Shown here: positions 24,817 to 34,252 of the stretch, piece after piece
Numbering within the stretch: position 1 is the first letter of the stretch
Layout: every line of letters starts with the position of its first letter
Origin: Agrobacterium larrymoorei
GTDB taxonomy: Bacteria; Pseudomonadota; Alphaproteobacteria; Rhizobiales; Rhizobiaceae
Length of the DNA stretch: 64,000 nucleotides
Reading direction: 5' to 3'
NCBI RefSeq assembly: GCF_013322225.1
Contig: NZ_JAAMFB010000009.1
Location: 146,540 to 210,539, forward strand
The notes under the pieces: generated by a model
The model's database searches: none
What the model was told of the DNA's origin: nothing
What the model saw: the letters and a program-made list of their open reading frames with translations, nothing else
Translations under genes and position numbers: made by a program

Positions 24817-27150
24817 TTGTTCGCCGTGTTTGAATGTGTTGCAGTACAACATGATCGCCGGATAGTGGTGCTGGCAGGAGTTATTATTCTGCTGGGGATG
24901 CTGTCCTGCTTTAACCTCATGCTGCGGGCCGAGGATAGCCCGCCGAAACGACGGCCATACTGGCTGGCAATCGGGGCCTTCGCGTCCGGTCTTAGCGTGT
25001 GGGGTACACATTTCATCGCGATGCTTGCATACCAGGGCAGCGTGCCGATTGGTTTCGATTTCCCTTTCACGGCAGTTTCGGCACTTATAGCCGTTCTCGG
25101 TTTTTGGATATGCCTTACTGTTCATTCTGAAACGGTCAAATCTCCGGCTGTAGCAGGTGCCATTGTTACGCTAACCGTTGCTGCCATGCATTTTATGGGG
25201 ATGCAGGGCATGCAGGTTGCCGCGACCGTAAGGTATGAGTGGACGCCTATTCTGGTGGGAACGGTGGTTGCTGCCGCGCTATTTTCGGCGTCGTTCTGGC
25301 AGTTCGGGCGTTCGCAGGGCTGGCGGCGCGTAACGTCGTCATCGTTTTTTGCTATAATAGGTGTTCTGGCGCTGCATTTCACAGCAATGTCATCAACCAT
25401 CCTTTTGCCCGATCCCGGCCTGCAAGGCCCCAGCACTGGTGGGTCTGACCGAATGTTACTGGTCGTGGCAATCAGTGGCGTCACTTTCGCTATTCTTGCG
25501 ATTACCGCTGCCGCCGCCCTTATCGACCGATATCTCGTCGATCTCAAGGGTTTGGTAGATGCAACCTTGAACGGTATCGCCGTGGTGCGGGACGGTTATA
25601 TCGTTGAGGTCAATACTCGCTTTGCGGATCTCTTCGAAGATCAGGACACGAGTTTCATCGGACGTAAGGTGGAAGAGTTTCTCCTTGCCGAAGACGGTTT
25701 GCCTGCGGACTTGCCGAGAATTGCCGCAGTGGAAGCAATGCCGAAGGTTGGCGACAAAACACGGCATTTCGAGCTTGCCGTTCGTACCATCGAGTATCGT
25801 GGACGCCCCTCGCAGGTCCTTGCCGTGCGAGATCTAACCGAAAAGCGGCGTGCGCAAAGACAAATCGAATATCTTGCGCGCTATGACATCCTGACCGGGC
25901 TCGCCAACCGTTCGCTGTTCCATGAGCGCTTGAGCATGCAGATATCCAAGTTGAATGCGGGGGAGGGGTTTGCGCTACTGGCGCTCGATCTTGACCGGTT
26001 CAAAACGGTGAATGACCTTTTCGGCCATGCTGAAGGCGACCGCGTGCTGAAGGATGTCGCCTGTATTCTCAGGGACTGCGTTCGCCCCGGTGATCTTGTG
26101 GCGCGGCTGGGTGGTGATGAATTTGCGATCATGACGTCCAGCGGAACGTCCCGTGACGATGCCAAGGAGTTGGGTGAGCGCATTCTTTCCGGATTTCGTC
26201 TCAAGATGGACGCTGTCAGCGATCCGACCGCTGTGGGCGTGACCATTGGCATCGCCAATTTTCCAACAGACGGTGACGACAACGAGACACTGATGCACGC
26301 CGCAGACATGGCGCTTTATCGCGCAAAGCTGAATGGCCGTGGCGTCGTTGCCTTTTATGATCCCGTTATGGATCAGGAAACCCGCGAACGCCGCCGCCTC
26401 GAATCTGATTTGCGGCAGGCTATCAGCCGAAACGAACTGGAGCTGCTCTATCAACCCGTCCATTCGGTAGAAACAGGGGCTCTGGCAGGTTACGAAGCAC
26501 TTGTGCGCTGGCGTCACTCCACGCGCGGATCCGTGCCGCCAGACGTTTTCATTCCCATCGCGGAAGAGACCGGTTTCATCATTGCGCTGGGCGAATGGAT
26601 ACTGAACGAAGCCTGCTCGGCAGCGGTAAATTGGGAGCCGCACCTCAGGATTGCCGTGAATATCTCGCCGGTTCAGTTTTCAGTGAATAGTCTCGTCTAC
26701 ACGATCTGCTCCACGCTTGAAAAAACCGGGCTGTCTCCGAAACGTCTGGAGTTGGAAGTCACCGAATCCGCGTTGCTGAAGGATAGAATGTCCACCCTTG
26801 CAACGATGCGTCAGCTGAAGGCGCTCGGAATAACGATTGTCATGGACGATTTCGGCACGGGCTATTCTTCCTTGAGCAATCTGCGAAGCTTCCCCTTCGA
26901 CAAGATCAAGATCGACCGAAGCTTCATTGCCGCCATGAAAGAGGATGAGAACGCACATTCCATCGTCCGCGCCATCATCGGCCTCGGCCGCAGTCTCGAC
27001 CTTCCTGTCACCGCAGAGGGTATCGAGACTGACAGTCAGTATCGCATGGTCATGGACGAAGGCTGCACGCAAGCTCAGGGCTACCTGTTCGGAAAGCCTT
27101 GCTCGCTCGTTCAGCAAAAGCGTTTGGTGGGGGAAGCGGTCTCTAGCTGA
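24817..27150 (+). CDS. MHYT-PAS-GGDEF-EAL membrane c-di-GMP enzyme
   Basis: A 777-residue membrane sensor and bifunctional cyclic-di-GMP enzyme. The MHYT domain (about 10-230, seven helices) shows the three Met-His pairs in variant form: THFIAML, MHFMGM and LHFTAM. A PAS domain (about 245-350) follows, then GGDEF (about 355-515; intact GGDEF with the inhibitory I-site RPGD five residues before) and EAL (about 525-770; YEALVRW and MDDFGTGYSSL intact). Both activities are chemically possible. The TTG at 24817 is used because the family starts just before C-x3-QHD; other starts exist. MHYT is proposed to sense gases or redox through copper. It is monocistronic, with a terminator behind. Confidence 0.88.
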   Translation: MFAVFECVAVQHDRRIVVLAGVIILLGMLSCFNLMLRAEDSPPKRRPYWLAIGAFASGLSVWGTHFIAMLAYQGSVPIGFDFPFTAVSALIAVLGFWICLTVHSETVKSPAVAGAIVTLTVAAMHFMGMQGMQVAATVRYEWTPILVGTVVAAALFSASFWQFGRSQGWRRVTSSSFFAIIGVLALHFTAMSSTILLPDPGLQGPSTGGSDRMLLVVAISGVTFAILAITAAAALIDRYLVDLKGLVDATLNGIAVVRDGYIVEVNTRFADLFEDQDTSFIGRKVEEFLLAEDGLPADLPRIAAVEAMPKVGDKTRHFELAVRTIEYRGRPSQVLAVRDLTEKRRAQRQIEYLARYDILTGLANRSLFHERLSMQISKLNAGEGFALLALDLDRFKTVNDLFGHAEGDRVLKDVACILRDCVRPGDLVARLGGDEFAIMTSSGTSRDDAKELGERILSGFRLKMDAVSDPTAVGVTIGIANFPTDGDDNETLMHAADMALYRAKLNGRGVVAFYDPVMDQETRERRRLESDLRQAISRNELELLYQPVHSVETGALAGYEALVRWRHSTRGSVPPDVFIPIAEETGFIIALGEWILNEACSAAVNWEPHLRIAVNISPVQFSVNSLVYTICSTLEKTGLSPKRLELEVTESALLKDRMSTLATMRQLKALGITIVMDDFGTGYSSLSNLRSFPFDKIKIDRSFIAAMKEDENAHSIVRAIIGLGRSLDLPVTAEGIETDSQYRMVMDEGCTQAQGYLFGKPCSLVQQKRLVGEAVSS

Positions 27151-27243
27151 CTTCCTGGTTTCAAGACTTGTCATCAAGACTGCGCTCGTGTTCCCGCAGT
27201 ATCGTTGGACATCGTTAAGATGCCATCTAATTAGATCATGTTG

Positions 27244-27265
27244 GCTGCGCCGTGCGCAGCTTTTT
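27244..27265 (+). terminator. Rho-independent terminator after the MHYT-GGDEF-EAL gene
   Basis: GCTGCGC-CGT-GCGCAGC followed by TTTTT, a 7-bp GC-rich stem with a T-run, 94 bp after the stop. Confidence 0.85.
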
Positions 27266-27348
27266 GCTTAATTTTTAGCCCGCGTCGGCAACTGTCGTGA
27301 AAATGCAGCGTCATTCGACTTGGCACGCAGATTGCATTTCACGCTTGT

Positions 27349-28058
27349 ATGCAAGACAGAAACGCGGAACACGCTCTTCACAACTCTATCGAAACGTCGG
27401 TCATCTCGGGCATCCTATCCGCACGAATCAAGCCGGGCGCTCGATTGGCGAGACCGAACTGGCGGTGCTATTCGGTGTTTCGCGGACTTTGATCCGGGAA
27501 GCGATGCTGAAGTTGCAGGGCAGAGGCATCGTCACTGTCAAGCCGAGACGCGGATGGTACGTGGTCGAGCCTTCGGCAGAGGAGGCTATGAAGGTTTACT
27601 CCGCGCGTCGTGTCATCGAATTCGGGCTGTTACGCAACATGTCTGTTCTTTCCGACGCAGGACGCGCCATCCTTGAAGAACACCTCGCCGAAGAAAAGCG
27701 GTCAATGGCGGAGGGCGACAGGCAGCGCTTGACTGTCTTGATGGGTGATTTTCACATTCGCATTGCCGAGATCGCAGGCAACGAGATCATCGTGGAAACA
27801 CTGCGAAACCTTACCGCCCGCACCGTTCTTATTTCGATGCTCTACCAGTCCGACTTCCACGCCGCCCAGTCGCATGAAGGTCATTGCCGAATATTCGAGG
27901 CAATGGTGGCTGGTGATTTCAAAAGCGCCGCCGAATTCGCGATCCTGCATCTCGACGAGGTTGAAACCGGCCTTGATCTTTCCCGTCCGCTCGATCCGCT
28001 GGCGGACCTTCGTAACTCTCTTTCTCTACCTTCCATCACCTCACTTGAAAGGACGTAA
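27349..28058 (+). pseudogene. GntR-family (FCD) regulator with a one-base frameshift in the DNA-binding domain
   Basis: Read from ATG 27349 the protein begins like a normal GntR regulator (SVISGILSARIKPGARL, codons 18-34). The match then continues only in another frame (GETELAVLFGVSRTLIREAM) to the stop at 28058. The two frames join at 27445-27449 if one G is restored in TTGGCGAG. Without it, the first frame fails and the long open frame starting upstream at 27297 has a meaningless N-terminus. The FCD effector domain (about 100-225, DFHIRIAEIAGN) is intact. It lies directly before an amino-acid ABC importer, whose regulator it presumably was. Sequencing error is an alternative. Confidence 0.8.
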
Positions 28059-28059
28059 T

Positions 28060-28845
28060 ATGTTGAACAGACGCTTATTTCTGACCATTGCCACGCTTGC
28101 GGCGGGCCTCAATTTTTCCGCTCCGTCTTTTGCGGACGCGCTTTCGGATATTTCCAGCCGTGGAACAATCCGTGTGGCTGTCCCTCAGGACTTTCCACCT
28201 TTTGGTAGCGTCAGTGCCGATATGACCCCACAGGGTTACGATATCGATGTTGCGAACCTGATCGGTGAAAAGCTTGGCGTGAAGGTCGAGCTTGTGCCCG
28301 TGACGAGCGCGAACCGCATCCCCTATCTCCAGACAAACAAGGTCGATCTGGTTATTTCCAGCCTGGGCAAAAACCCGGATCGTGAAAAGGTGATTGACTT
28401 CACGATTGCCTACGCGCCGTTTTTCAACGGCGTGTTCGCTCCTGCAGACGTTGCCGTTACCAAAGCGGAAGATCTGGCCGGAAAGACCGTCGGCGTCACC
28501 AGAGGAGCGGTCGAAGATCTGGAATTGACCAAGGTTGCCCCGACGGACACGACAATCAAGCGGTATGAAGACAATAACGGAACGATCTCGGCTTTCCTGT
28601 CGGGGCAGGTAGAGGCCGTTGCCACAGGTAACGTCGTCGCCGCCGCTATTCTTGAGAGAAACCCGCCGAAGCGGCCTGAAATGAAGTTCCTGATCAAGAA
28701 CTCCCCTTGCTACATTGGCCTCAACAAAAACGAGCCTGCTTTGCTGAAGAAAGTCGACGATATCATCGAAGCGGCGAAAGCCGATGGTTCGCTGAACCAG
28801 ATCGCCCAAAAGTGGTTGAAGACCGATCTTCCTAAGGACCTTTAA
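28060..28845 (+). CDS. Polar amino-acid ABC transporter substrate-binding protein (family 3)
   Basis: A 261-residue periplasmic protein with a signal peptide (cleavage about residue 25, SFADA). The family-3 signature GYDIDVANLIGEKLGVKVEL is visible near residue 65, followed by NRIPYLQTNKVDLVI and the C-terminal QIAQKWLKTDLP. It starts one base after the regulator stop with AAAGGA upstream, so it belongs to the same transcript. It feeds the two permeases and ATPase that follow. The amino acid bound cannot be told. Confidence 0.92.
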   Translation: MLNRRLFLTIATLAAGLNFSAPSFADALSDISSRGTIRVAVPQDFPPFGSVSADMTPQGYDIDVANLIGEKLGVKVELVPVTSANRIPYLQTNKVDLVISSLGKNPDREKVIDFTIAYAPFFNGVFAPADVAVTKAEDLAGKTVGVTRGAVEDLELTKVAPTDTTIKRYEDNNGTISAFLSGQVEAVATGNVVAAAILERNPPKRPEMKFLIKNSPCYIGLNKNEPALLKKVDDIIEAAKADGSLNQIAQKWLKTDLPKDL

Positions 28846-28859
28846 ACCAGTTCGCCGTG

Positions 28860-28888
28860 CCTTGCCGCATTCCCTTGATGCGGCAGGG
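28860..28888 (+). other. Intercistronic stem-loop after the binding-protein gene
   Basis: CCTTGCCGCAT pairs with ATGCGGCAGGG in an 11-bp stem (one G-T pair) with a 7-base loop. No T-run. The place, between binding-protein and permease genes, is typical for hairpins that keep the binding-protein mRNA in excess. Confidence 0.6.
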
Positions 28889-28914
28889 TAAAGGTCGTCA
28901 GGGGAGAATTTGTT

Positions 28915-29586
28915 TTGAATTACACCTTTGAATTCGGATGGCTTGCCGAATATTACCCGCAAATTTTAAAAGGCATTGTGATCACGCTTCAGTTGATCGC
29001 AGTCGGCGGCGTTATCGGCATCGCTCTTGGTACGGTATGCGCCTGGACCCGAGCGCTCGGCCCCCGCTGGGCAAAGCCCATCGTCGCAACTTATGTCGAG
29101 CTTATTCGCAACACACCGTTTTTGATCCAGCTATTTTTCATATTTTTCGGATTGCCATCGCTTGGTTTGCAAATGTCGGAACTAACCGCAGCGAACATAG
29201 CGATGATCATAAATCTCGGTGCCTACAGTTGTGAGATCATCCGAGCCGGTATCCAGGCAACGCCGAAAGGACAATTCGAAGCAGGTGCAAGCCTGGCGAT
29301 GAGCCGTTTCGAAACTTTTCGGCACGTGGTCCTTGTGCCGTCGCTTCAGCGCATCTGGCCAGCCCTATCGTCTCAGGTCGTCATCGTCATGCTGGGATCT
29401 TCAGTCGTATCGCAAATTGCGGCCGAAGACCTGACGTTTGCCGCTAATTTCATTCAGTCGCGAACGTTCCGGGCTTTCGAGGCCTATGCCGTGTCGACTG
29501 TTATCTACCTGTTTCTGGCGGTCCTGCTGCGCTGGGTTCTTACTCAGGTCGGTAACATGATTTTTCCACGGAGGGCGTCGCGATGA
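28915..29586 (+). CDS. Amino-acid ABC transporter permease (HisM/GlnP family)
   Basis: A 223-residue inner-membrane permease with the His/Glu/Gln family features: ILKGIVITLQLIAVGGVIG in helix 1, YVELIRNTPFLIQLFFIFFGLP, and the EAA loop (GQFEAGASLAMSRFETFRHVVLVP). It starts with TTG, preceded by AGGGGAG at 8 bases. Its stop overlaps the next permease start by 4 bp (ATGA). Confidence 0.92.
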   Translation: MNYTFEFGWLAEYYPQILKGIVITLQLIAVGGVIGIALGTVCAWTRALGPRWAKPIVATYVELIRNTPFLIQLFFIFFGLPSLGLQMSELTAANIAMIINLGAYSCEIIRAGIQATPKGQFEAGASLAMSRFETFRHVVLVPSLQRIWPALSSQVVIVMLGSSVVSQIAAEDLTFAANFIQSRTFRAFEAYAVSTVIYLFLAVLLRWVLTQVGNMIFPRRASR

Positions 29587-30242
29587 TCGAGTTTACCACT
29601 TGGGATATCCTCAGAAATCTTCTGCTGGCGGCGCGGTGGACTATCCTTCTGTCGCTCGTCTCCTTTGTGGGCGGTGCGATCATTGCTCTCGGCCTTTTGT
29701 TTTTGCGCATTTCAAAGAAAAAGTCGCTTCGCGTATTCGTCAAATACTATGTCGAGGTGTTTCAGGGTACGCCGCTGCTGATGCAGCTCTTCATGGTGTT
29801 CTTCGGCCTTGGTCTCTTCGGGGTAAACGTTGCAGCCTGGTTAGCTGCCGGGTTCACGCTGATCCTCTGGGCGGCTGCGTTTCTGACTGAAATCTGGCGC
29901 GGTTGCGTGGAGTCGATTGCGAAGGGCCAGTGGGAAGCGTCCTCCAGTCTCGCTATGGGTCGTTTCCAGCAAATGCGCCACATCATCCTTCCGCAAGCGC
30001 TGCGTGTCGCCGTTCCGCCCACGGTTGGGTTTTCGGTCCAGGTGATAAAAGGCACTGCCGTCACCTCCATCATCGGATTTGTAGAGCTATCGAAGGCCGG
30101 GACGGTCGTGACCAATGCCACCTTCCAACCATTCACTGTCTACGGGCTCGTCGCCCTGATCTACTTTGCGCTGTGCTGGCCTCTCTCGAAAAGCAGCCAG
30201 ATGCTTGAAAGGAAACTCAATGTCGCTCATCGAAATCACTGA
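29583..30242 (+). CDS. Amino-acid ABC transporter permease (HisQ/GlnP family)
   Basis: A 219-residue permease, partner of the preceding one. Conserved YVEVFQGTPLLMQLFMVFFGLG and EAA loop (GQWEASSSLAMGRFQQMRHIILPQALR) are visible. Two different permeases in one operon imply a heterodimeric channel. It is coupled at both ends: 4-bp overlap upstream and 23-bp overlap with the ATPase gene downstream. Confidence 0.92.
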   Translation: MIEFTTWDILRNLLLAARWTILLSLVSFVGGAIIALGLLFLRISKKKSLRVFVKYYVEVFQGTPLLMQLFMVFFGLGLFGVNVAAWLAAGFTLILWAAAFLTEIWRGCVESIAKGQWEASSSLAMGRFQQMRHIILPQALRVAVPPTVGFSVQVIKGTAVTSIIGFVELSKAGTVVTNATFQPFTVYGLVALIYFALCWPLSKSSQMLERKLNVAHRNH

Positions 30243-30945
30243 AGTTCGCAAGAGCTACGGCGCCAACGAAGTGTTGAAGGGCATCAATCTCGATATCGAG
30301 CCGGGCGAAGTCATTGCGATCATCGGCAAGAGCGGTTCGGGAAAATCCACTCTGCTCCGCTGCATCAACGGCCTCGAACAGATTTCGGACGGCAGCATCT
30401 CGGTCGCCGGTGCGCAACTGCTCGATGACGACCTTCACCTCAAGGCACTTCGCCTGAAGGTCGGAATGATTTTCCAGCAATTCAATCTGTTTCCGCATCT
30501 CACCGTGGGCGGAAATGTAATCGTGTCTCAAACGGTCGTGAAAAAGACGCCGAAGGCAGAAGCGGAAGTCGTGGCCCGCAAGATGCTTGAGCGTGTCGGG
30601 CTCGCTCACAAATTCGATGCTTATCCCGACGAACTTTCCGGAGGTCAACAGCAGCGTGTGGCAATCGCCCGCGCTCTGGCCATGCAACCCATGGCGCTGT
30701 TGTGTGATGAGATCACCTCGGCACTTGATCCCGAACTGGTGGCAGAGGTGCTATCGGTTGTGAGGGAATTGGCGTCAGAGGGAATGACCTTGGTCATGGT
30801 CACCCACGAAATGAAGTTTGCGCGCGATGTATGCTCGCGAGTGGTCTTCATGCACGAGGGAAAAGTCCATGAAATCGGGCCGCCCGGGAGTGTTTTCGCT
30901 AATCCGCAGACCCAGGAGTTGAAACAGTTTCTGGGTGTTCTTTAA
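30220..30945 (+). CDS. Amino-acid ABC transporter ATP-binding protein (GlnQ/HisP family)
   Basis: A 241-residue ATPase with Walker A (GKSGSGKST), Q-loop (MIFQQFNLFPHLTV), signature (LSGGQQQRVAIARAL), Walker B (ALLCDEITSALD) and H-loop (VTHEM). The Walker B context with Ile-Thr instead of Pro-Thr is an accepted variant. The ATG at 30220 with AAAGGA is chosen over 30166, which lies inside the permease gene. It closes a five-gene set with the broken regulator, binding protein and two permeases. Confidence 0.93.
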   Translation: MSLIEITEVRKSYGANEVLKGINLDIEPGEVIAIIGKSGSGKSTLLRCINGLEQISDGSISVAGAQLLDDDLHLKALRLKVGMIFQQFNLFPHLTVGGNVIVSQTVVKKTPKAEAEVVARKMLERVGLAHKFDAYPDELSGGQQQRVAIARALAMQPMALLCDEITSALDPELVAEVLSVVRELASEGMTLVMVTHEMKFARDVCSRVVFMHEGKVHEIGPPGSVFANPQTQELKQFLGVL

Positions 30946-30956
30946 TCGACAATGAA

Positions 30957-30980
30957 CTGGCCCTCATTTTTAGGGGCCAG
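30957..30980. terminator. Hairpin between convergent ATPase and UPF0303 genes
   Basis: CTGGCCC and GGGCCAG form a 7-bp stem around TCATTTTTAG in the 45-bp convergent gap. It probably ends both transcripts; there is no outside T-run. Confidence 0.5.
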
Positions 30981-30990
30981 TATTGCAGCG

Positions 30991-31461
30991 TCAGTTATAC
31001 ATCTCGGAAAGAACGGTGGTAATCAGCCTGTGGTCTTCGACGTCAGGCACGCCGCTGACGCCAATTGTGTCGATGAGTGTGCCGCCTTTTAAGATGATCG
31101 GAAAGCCGCCTCCGCTTGCGACATAATCTTCTGCAGGAATACGGAAGCGAGCATTGAGATCGTAGCCGTCGCGTTCCGACTCCAGGCGGATAAGCAGCGA
31201 GCTTTTGTGAAAGCGGTGCGCCACGGCGCATTTGCGGCGGGTCCAGTCAAAATTATCGATCGTCGAACCCGAAATCAGGCTGGCGAACACGACATCCGTG
31301 CCGTGACGAACTTCGATTGCGACGGGCATGGCTTTCGAGGCCGCGACTTGCCGGATACGGCTACCGATCTCCCACGCAACATCGTAGTTGAACTTCGTCA
31401 ACCGCAGCCGCTCCTGTTCCGCGACCAGCTCGGCAATCGTTGGTTCGACTATGGTCATCAA
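30991..31461 (-). CDS. UPF0303 / haem-degrading-domain (DUF336-like) protein
   Basis: A 156-residue cytoplasmic protein of the UPF0303 group, related to the HbpS/GlcG fold. Visible features are WEIGSRIRQVAASKAMPVAIEV (helix and first strand), a VAHRFHKSSLLIRL core and the glycine-rich C-terminal YVASGGGFPIILKGG. The fold binds haem in some relatives, but the biochemical role of UPF0303 proteins is not established. It stands alone and convergent to the amino-acid importer, about 19 kb from the has locus, so a link with haem uptake is not supported by position. Confidence 0.75.
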   Translation of the reverse strand: MMTIVEPTIAELVAEQERLRLTKFNYDVAWEIGSRIRQVAASKAMPVAIEVRHGTDVVFASLISGSTIDNFDWTRRKCAVAHRFHKSSLLIRLESERDGYDLNARFRIPAEDYVASGGGFPIILKGGTLIDTIGVSGVPDVEDHRLITTVLSEMYN

Positions 31462-31513
31462 TCAGTTCCCTACTGGCTCGGACCAACTGCTGGATACAGT
31501 CCAGCCAAGCCAG

Positions 31514-34090
31514 TTACCCGATTGAAGCGTCGTTGTCAGCTACCCGCATGGTAGTGCTTGCTGTTCGTAGTTTCCGCAGCAGCGCGAGATAGGGCGTCTT
31601 CACAACACTGGAAAGTGAAATAGCGTCTTCCAGTGCCCACTCAGCACCCGTCAGAACATCGACGTATTTTTGATTGGCGAGCTCTCTGGGCAGGGCAATG
31701 CTGGTCTCATCGAACGGAGACGTCCCGCGCTGAAGTGAATCCAGAACCAGACGAGGTGCGATGACGATTACAGCGTCGTCCGATGTCTGCCTTGCAAACG
31801 ATACCACGTGGCTTGTTCCTCTTCCTGTCGCAGACAAAGGCAGATAGTCGCCCTTTCTGAAAAGGTCGGGTGCGGCTTTGCGCAGATTAAGCACCAAGGC
31901 GATGAGGTGCTGCTTGATCGCAGGGTCGATCTTTTCACCGGTGAGACTAATTTTCGCCGGCTGTGCGTCAAGACGCTTCGATAAGGCGTCGAAATCTGGC
32001 ATGCGCCTGTTATCGGGATCGACCAGACTGAAATCCAGCCCGTCGCACCCCTGATAAATGTCGGCTACACCCGGTGCCGTCAGTTTGATCAGGGTTTGTG
32101 AAAGGCTGTTTGAAAGCCCGGCCTCCATGAAGACAGCGCTTGTCTCCTGAAAGTCCTTTAGAAAGGCGATGTTTTCTGGTGCTAGAAGCTTCTCCACATA
32201 GGCCAGTACCGCCTGCTCATAAGCGTCGCTGCTGTCACCCCAGTTCGTGCGTAGCTTCGCTTCGCGGAGTGCTTTCTCGACATAGGCAATGAAGCGCTCC
32301 TCAAGCGCTTCGAGGCCCTGTATATCGTTCGGCACGAGATTATGCGGCCAGACGCCGAGAAGAGCCTGATAAAGCATCCACTCGACCGACGCTTCAGGTG
32401 CTACACCGTCATCGAGGTACGTGCGTAACGATGCATTCATGCTTTGCCAGCGTTGAAATGCCCGCTGCCATTCCGTTGGAGCTTCTGTGACCGTGTAGAG
32501 CCGCGCCCGCGCATCCTCTCCGCGTTTGGTGTCATGTGTCGAGGTGGTGGAAAGCCCATCCGGCTGGCTTTGCAGTCTTTCGACCATCTCGTCATGGAAG
32601 CGATTGACTGAGTAGGTGCTTGGAAGTGGCTCCGCTCCTACCTCATTTAGGGCCAAGGCGGCATTCTGACGATAAAATAGCGTGTCCTCGACCGATTTCG
32701 CCATCAACGGGCCTGTCAGCTGCTGGAAACGAATCCGGAATTCACTTGCCAGTTGCTCTGTTTCAGACCTTGTTTCTCCACGCAAGAGGCGTTGAAAAGC
32801 TTTCAAAATCGTCTGATCCTGGGCATGCGCGCCGCTGTTGATCGTCTCGATCACCTCGGTCAGCACTCTATCGCTTTCAAGTGGTAAGCCTTCCGTTGTG
32901 CCGTAGGTCCGGTAGACGGGAAACGAGACGACCAGTTCTCGTAATGCCGCCGAGATATTATCCTCGCTCCACTGCTGAGCATGGGGTTCCGCTCGCAATA
33001 TCTCCGTCGCCAACGATAGAAGCCTCAAAAACTCCCCCTTGAAATTATGGTCGGCCATCAAGACTTTTGCGTTGCGCAATTCCTCGCGCATGTCGATGTT
33101 CCGGCCCTTTGTTTCCGCATATGCGGCACGCAATTGATCCAGCTTTTCATCGTCTGTGAAGAGATTGCTGAGCGCGGCAATGAACTCATAACCCGTGGTG
33201 CCGGAGACCGGCCAGTCGGAGGGTAGCTGCTCCTCTTCGCCAAGAATCTTCTCGACTGTTATGTAGCAATCTGGGCCTACTTCTCGGCGGAGCCTTTCGA
33301 GGTAGCCTTTGGGATCAGCCAAACCATCGATGTGGTCGATGCGCAGGCCGGTAACAGAACCATTGCGAACGAGTTCCAATATAAGCCTGTGGCTATCGTT
33401 GAAGACCTTCTCGTCTTCCACGCGAATGCCCGCCAGACCGGTGACTTCAAAAAAGCGTCGATAGGAAAGATCGCGCTTCGCATCCCGCCAGCACATCAGA
33501 CGATAAGCTTGCCGGTCGTGAATCTCGGAAATCTTCGACGTGTCAGCGGCCACGAGCAGTTCGCCTTCCTGATCAGCGATACTAACCGGATCGATAGGAT
33601 AATAGGCGTTAAAGTAACGCAAGGCAGGCTTCCCATTCGATGGGTCCTGTTCGATGGTAATCTCGCCCATAGCCAGAGCTTCTTCGAAATCCTCTCCAAG
33701 CACGGGCAGCGTCAAGCGGCGGGACCAGTCGATATCGAAGTGGCCCGCGTATTCGCTATTCTTTCCATGCTCCAGCACATCCCGCCACCAGGAGTTCTCC
33801 AGCGATGCGGCCATGTGGTTCGGAACGATATCGAGGATGAGCTCTAATCCCTCCTCCTTCAGTTTTTTTACCAATCTCTCAAAGCCGTCTCGACCACCGA
33901 TTGCGGGGTCGATTTCATTGGCATCGGTCACGTCATATCCATGGGTCGATCCGCTGGTGGCGGTGAAGATCGGCGACGCATATAAGTGGCTGATACCCAG
34001 CTTTTTCAGATAGGGGATGATTGCTGTCGCACGATCAAACGTCATGCCGTCGCGAAACTGAAGTCGGTACGTTGCTGTCGGAATGCTCAT
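31514..34090 (-). CDS. treY: Maltooligosyl trehalose synthase
   Basis: An 858-residue GH13 enzyme that turns the reducing-end glucose of maltodextrin into a trehalosyl unit. It starts with the typical MSIPTATYRLQFRDGMTFD and has the early PYLKKLGISHLYASPI and HGYDVTD blocks, GH13 region I (DIVPNHMA), region II (GLRIDHIDGLADP) with the nucleophile Asp, TVEKILG with the acid/base Glu, and TSTHDTKRGEDARAR. The open frame runs on to 34873, but only from ATG 34090 does it match the family. It is divergent from treZ with a 162-bp gap; no debranching gene (treX) is in view. Confidence 0.93.
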   Translation of the reverse strand: MSIPTATYRLQFRDGMTFDRATAIIPYLKKLGISHLYASPIFTATSGSTHGYDVTDANEIDPAIGGRDGFERLVKKLKEEGLELILDIVPNHMAASLENSWWRDVLEHGKNSEYAGHFDIDWSRRLTLPVLGEDFEEALAMGEITIEQDPSNGKPALRYFNAYYPIDPVSIADQEGELLVAADTSKISEIHDRQAYRLMCWRDAKRDLSYRRFFEVTGLAGIRVEDEKVFNDSHRLILELVRNGSVTGLRIDHIDGLADPKGYLERLRREVGPDCYITVEKILGEEEQLPSDWPVSGTTGYEFIAALSNLFTDDEKLDQLRAAYAETKGRNIDMREELRNAKVLMADHNFKGEFLRLLSLATEILRAEPHAQQWSEDNISAALRELVVSFPVYRTYGTTEGLPLESDRVLTEVIETINSGAHAQDQTILKAFQRLLRGETRSETEQLASEFRIRFQQLTGPLMAKSVEDTLFYRQNAALALNEVGAEPLPSTYSVNRFHDEMVERLQSQPDGLSTTSTHDTKRGEDARARLYTVTEAPTEWQRAFQRWQSMNASLRTYLDDGVAPEASVEWMLYQALLGVWPHNLVPNDIQGLEALEERFIAYVEKALREAKLRTNWGDSSDAYEQAVLAYVEKLLAPENIAFLKDFQETSAVFMEAGLSNSLSQTLIKLTAPGVADIYQGCDGLDFSLVDPDNRRMPDFDALSKRLDAQPAKISLTGEKIDPAIKQHLIALVLNLRKAAPDLFRKGDYLPLSATGRGTSHVVSFARQTSDDAVIVIAPRLVLDSLQRGTSPFDETSIALPRELANQKYVDVLTGAEWALEDAISLSSVVKTPYLALLRKLRTASTTMRVADNDASIG

Positions 34091-34252
34091 GGAAGGGTTC
34101 CAGTGGGAGATGACGCGAAACTTGATGCACGCGATCTTGTTCCATCTCGTGTCTGAGAAAACCCCTCTCTGGATATTGGTCATATTGTCGAAGCATTTGA
34201 TTTCTTGAGCGCGAAACCATTTCAGAAGAGAGAAGTTAGACAGGCTCCTCTC

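Noticed and set aside
30991..31461. UPF0303 protein as a part of the haem-uptake system
   Set aside because: The fold is shared with haem-binding HbpS, but it lies about 19 kb from has, next to an amino-acid importer, and has no IRO-like box in view.
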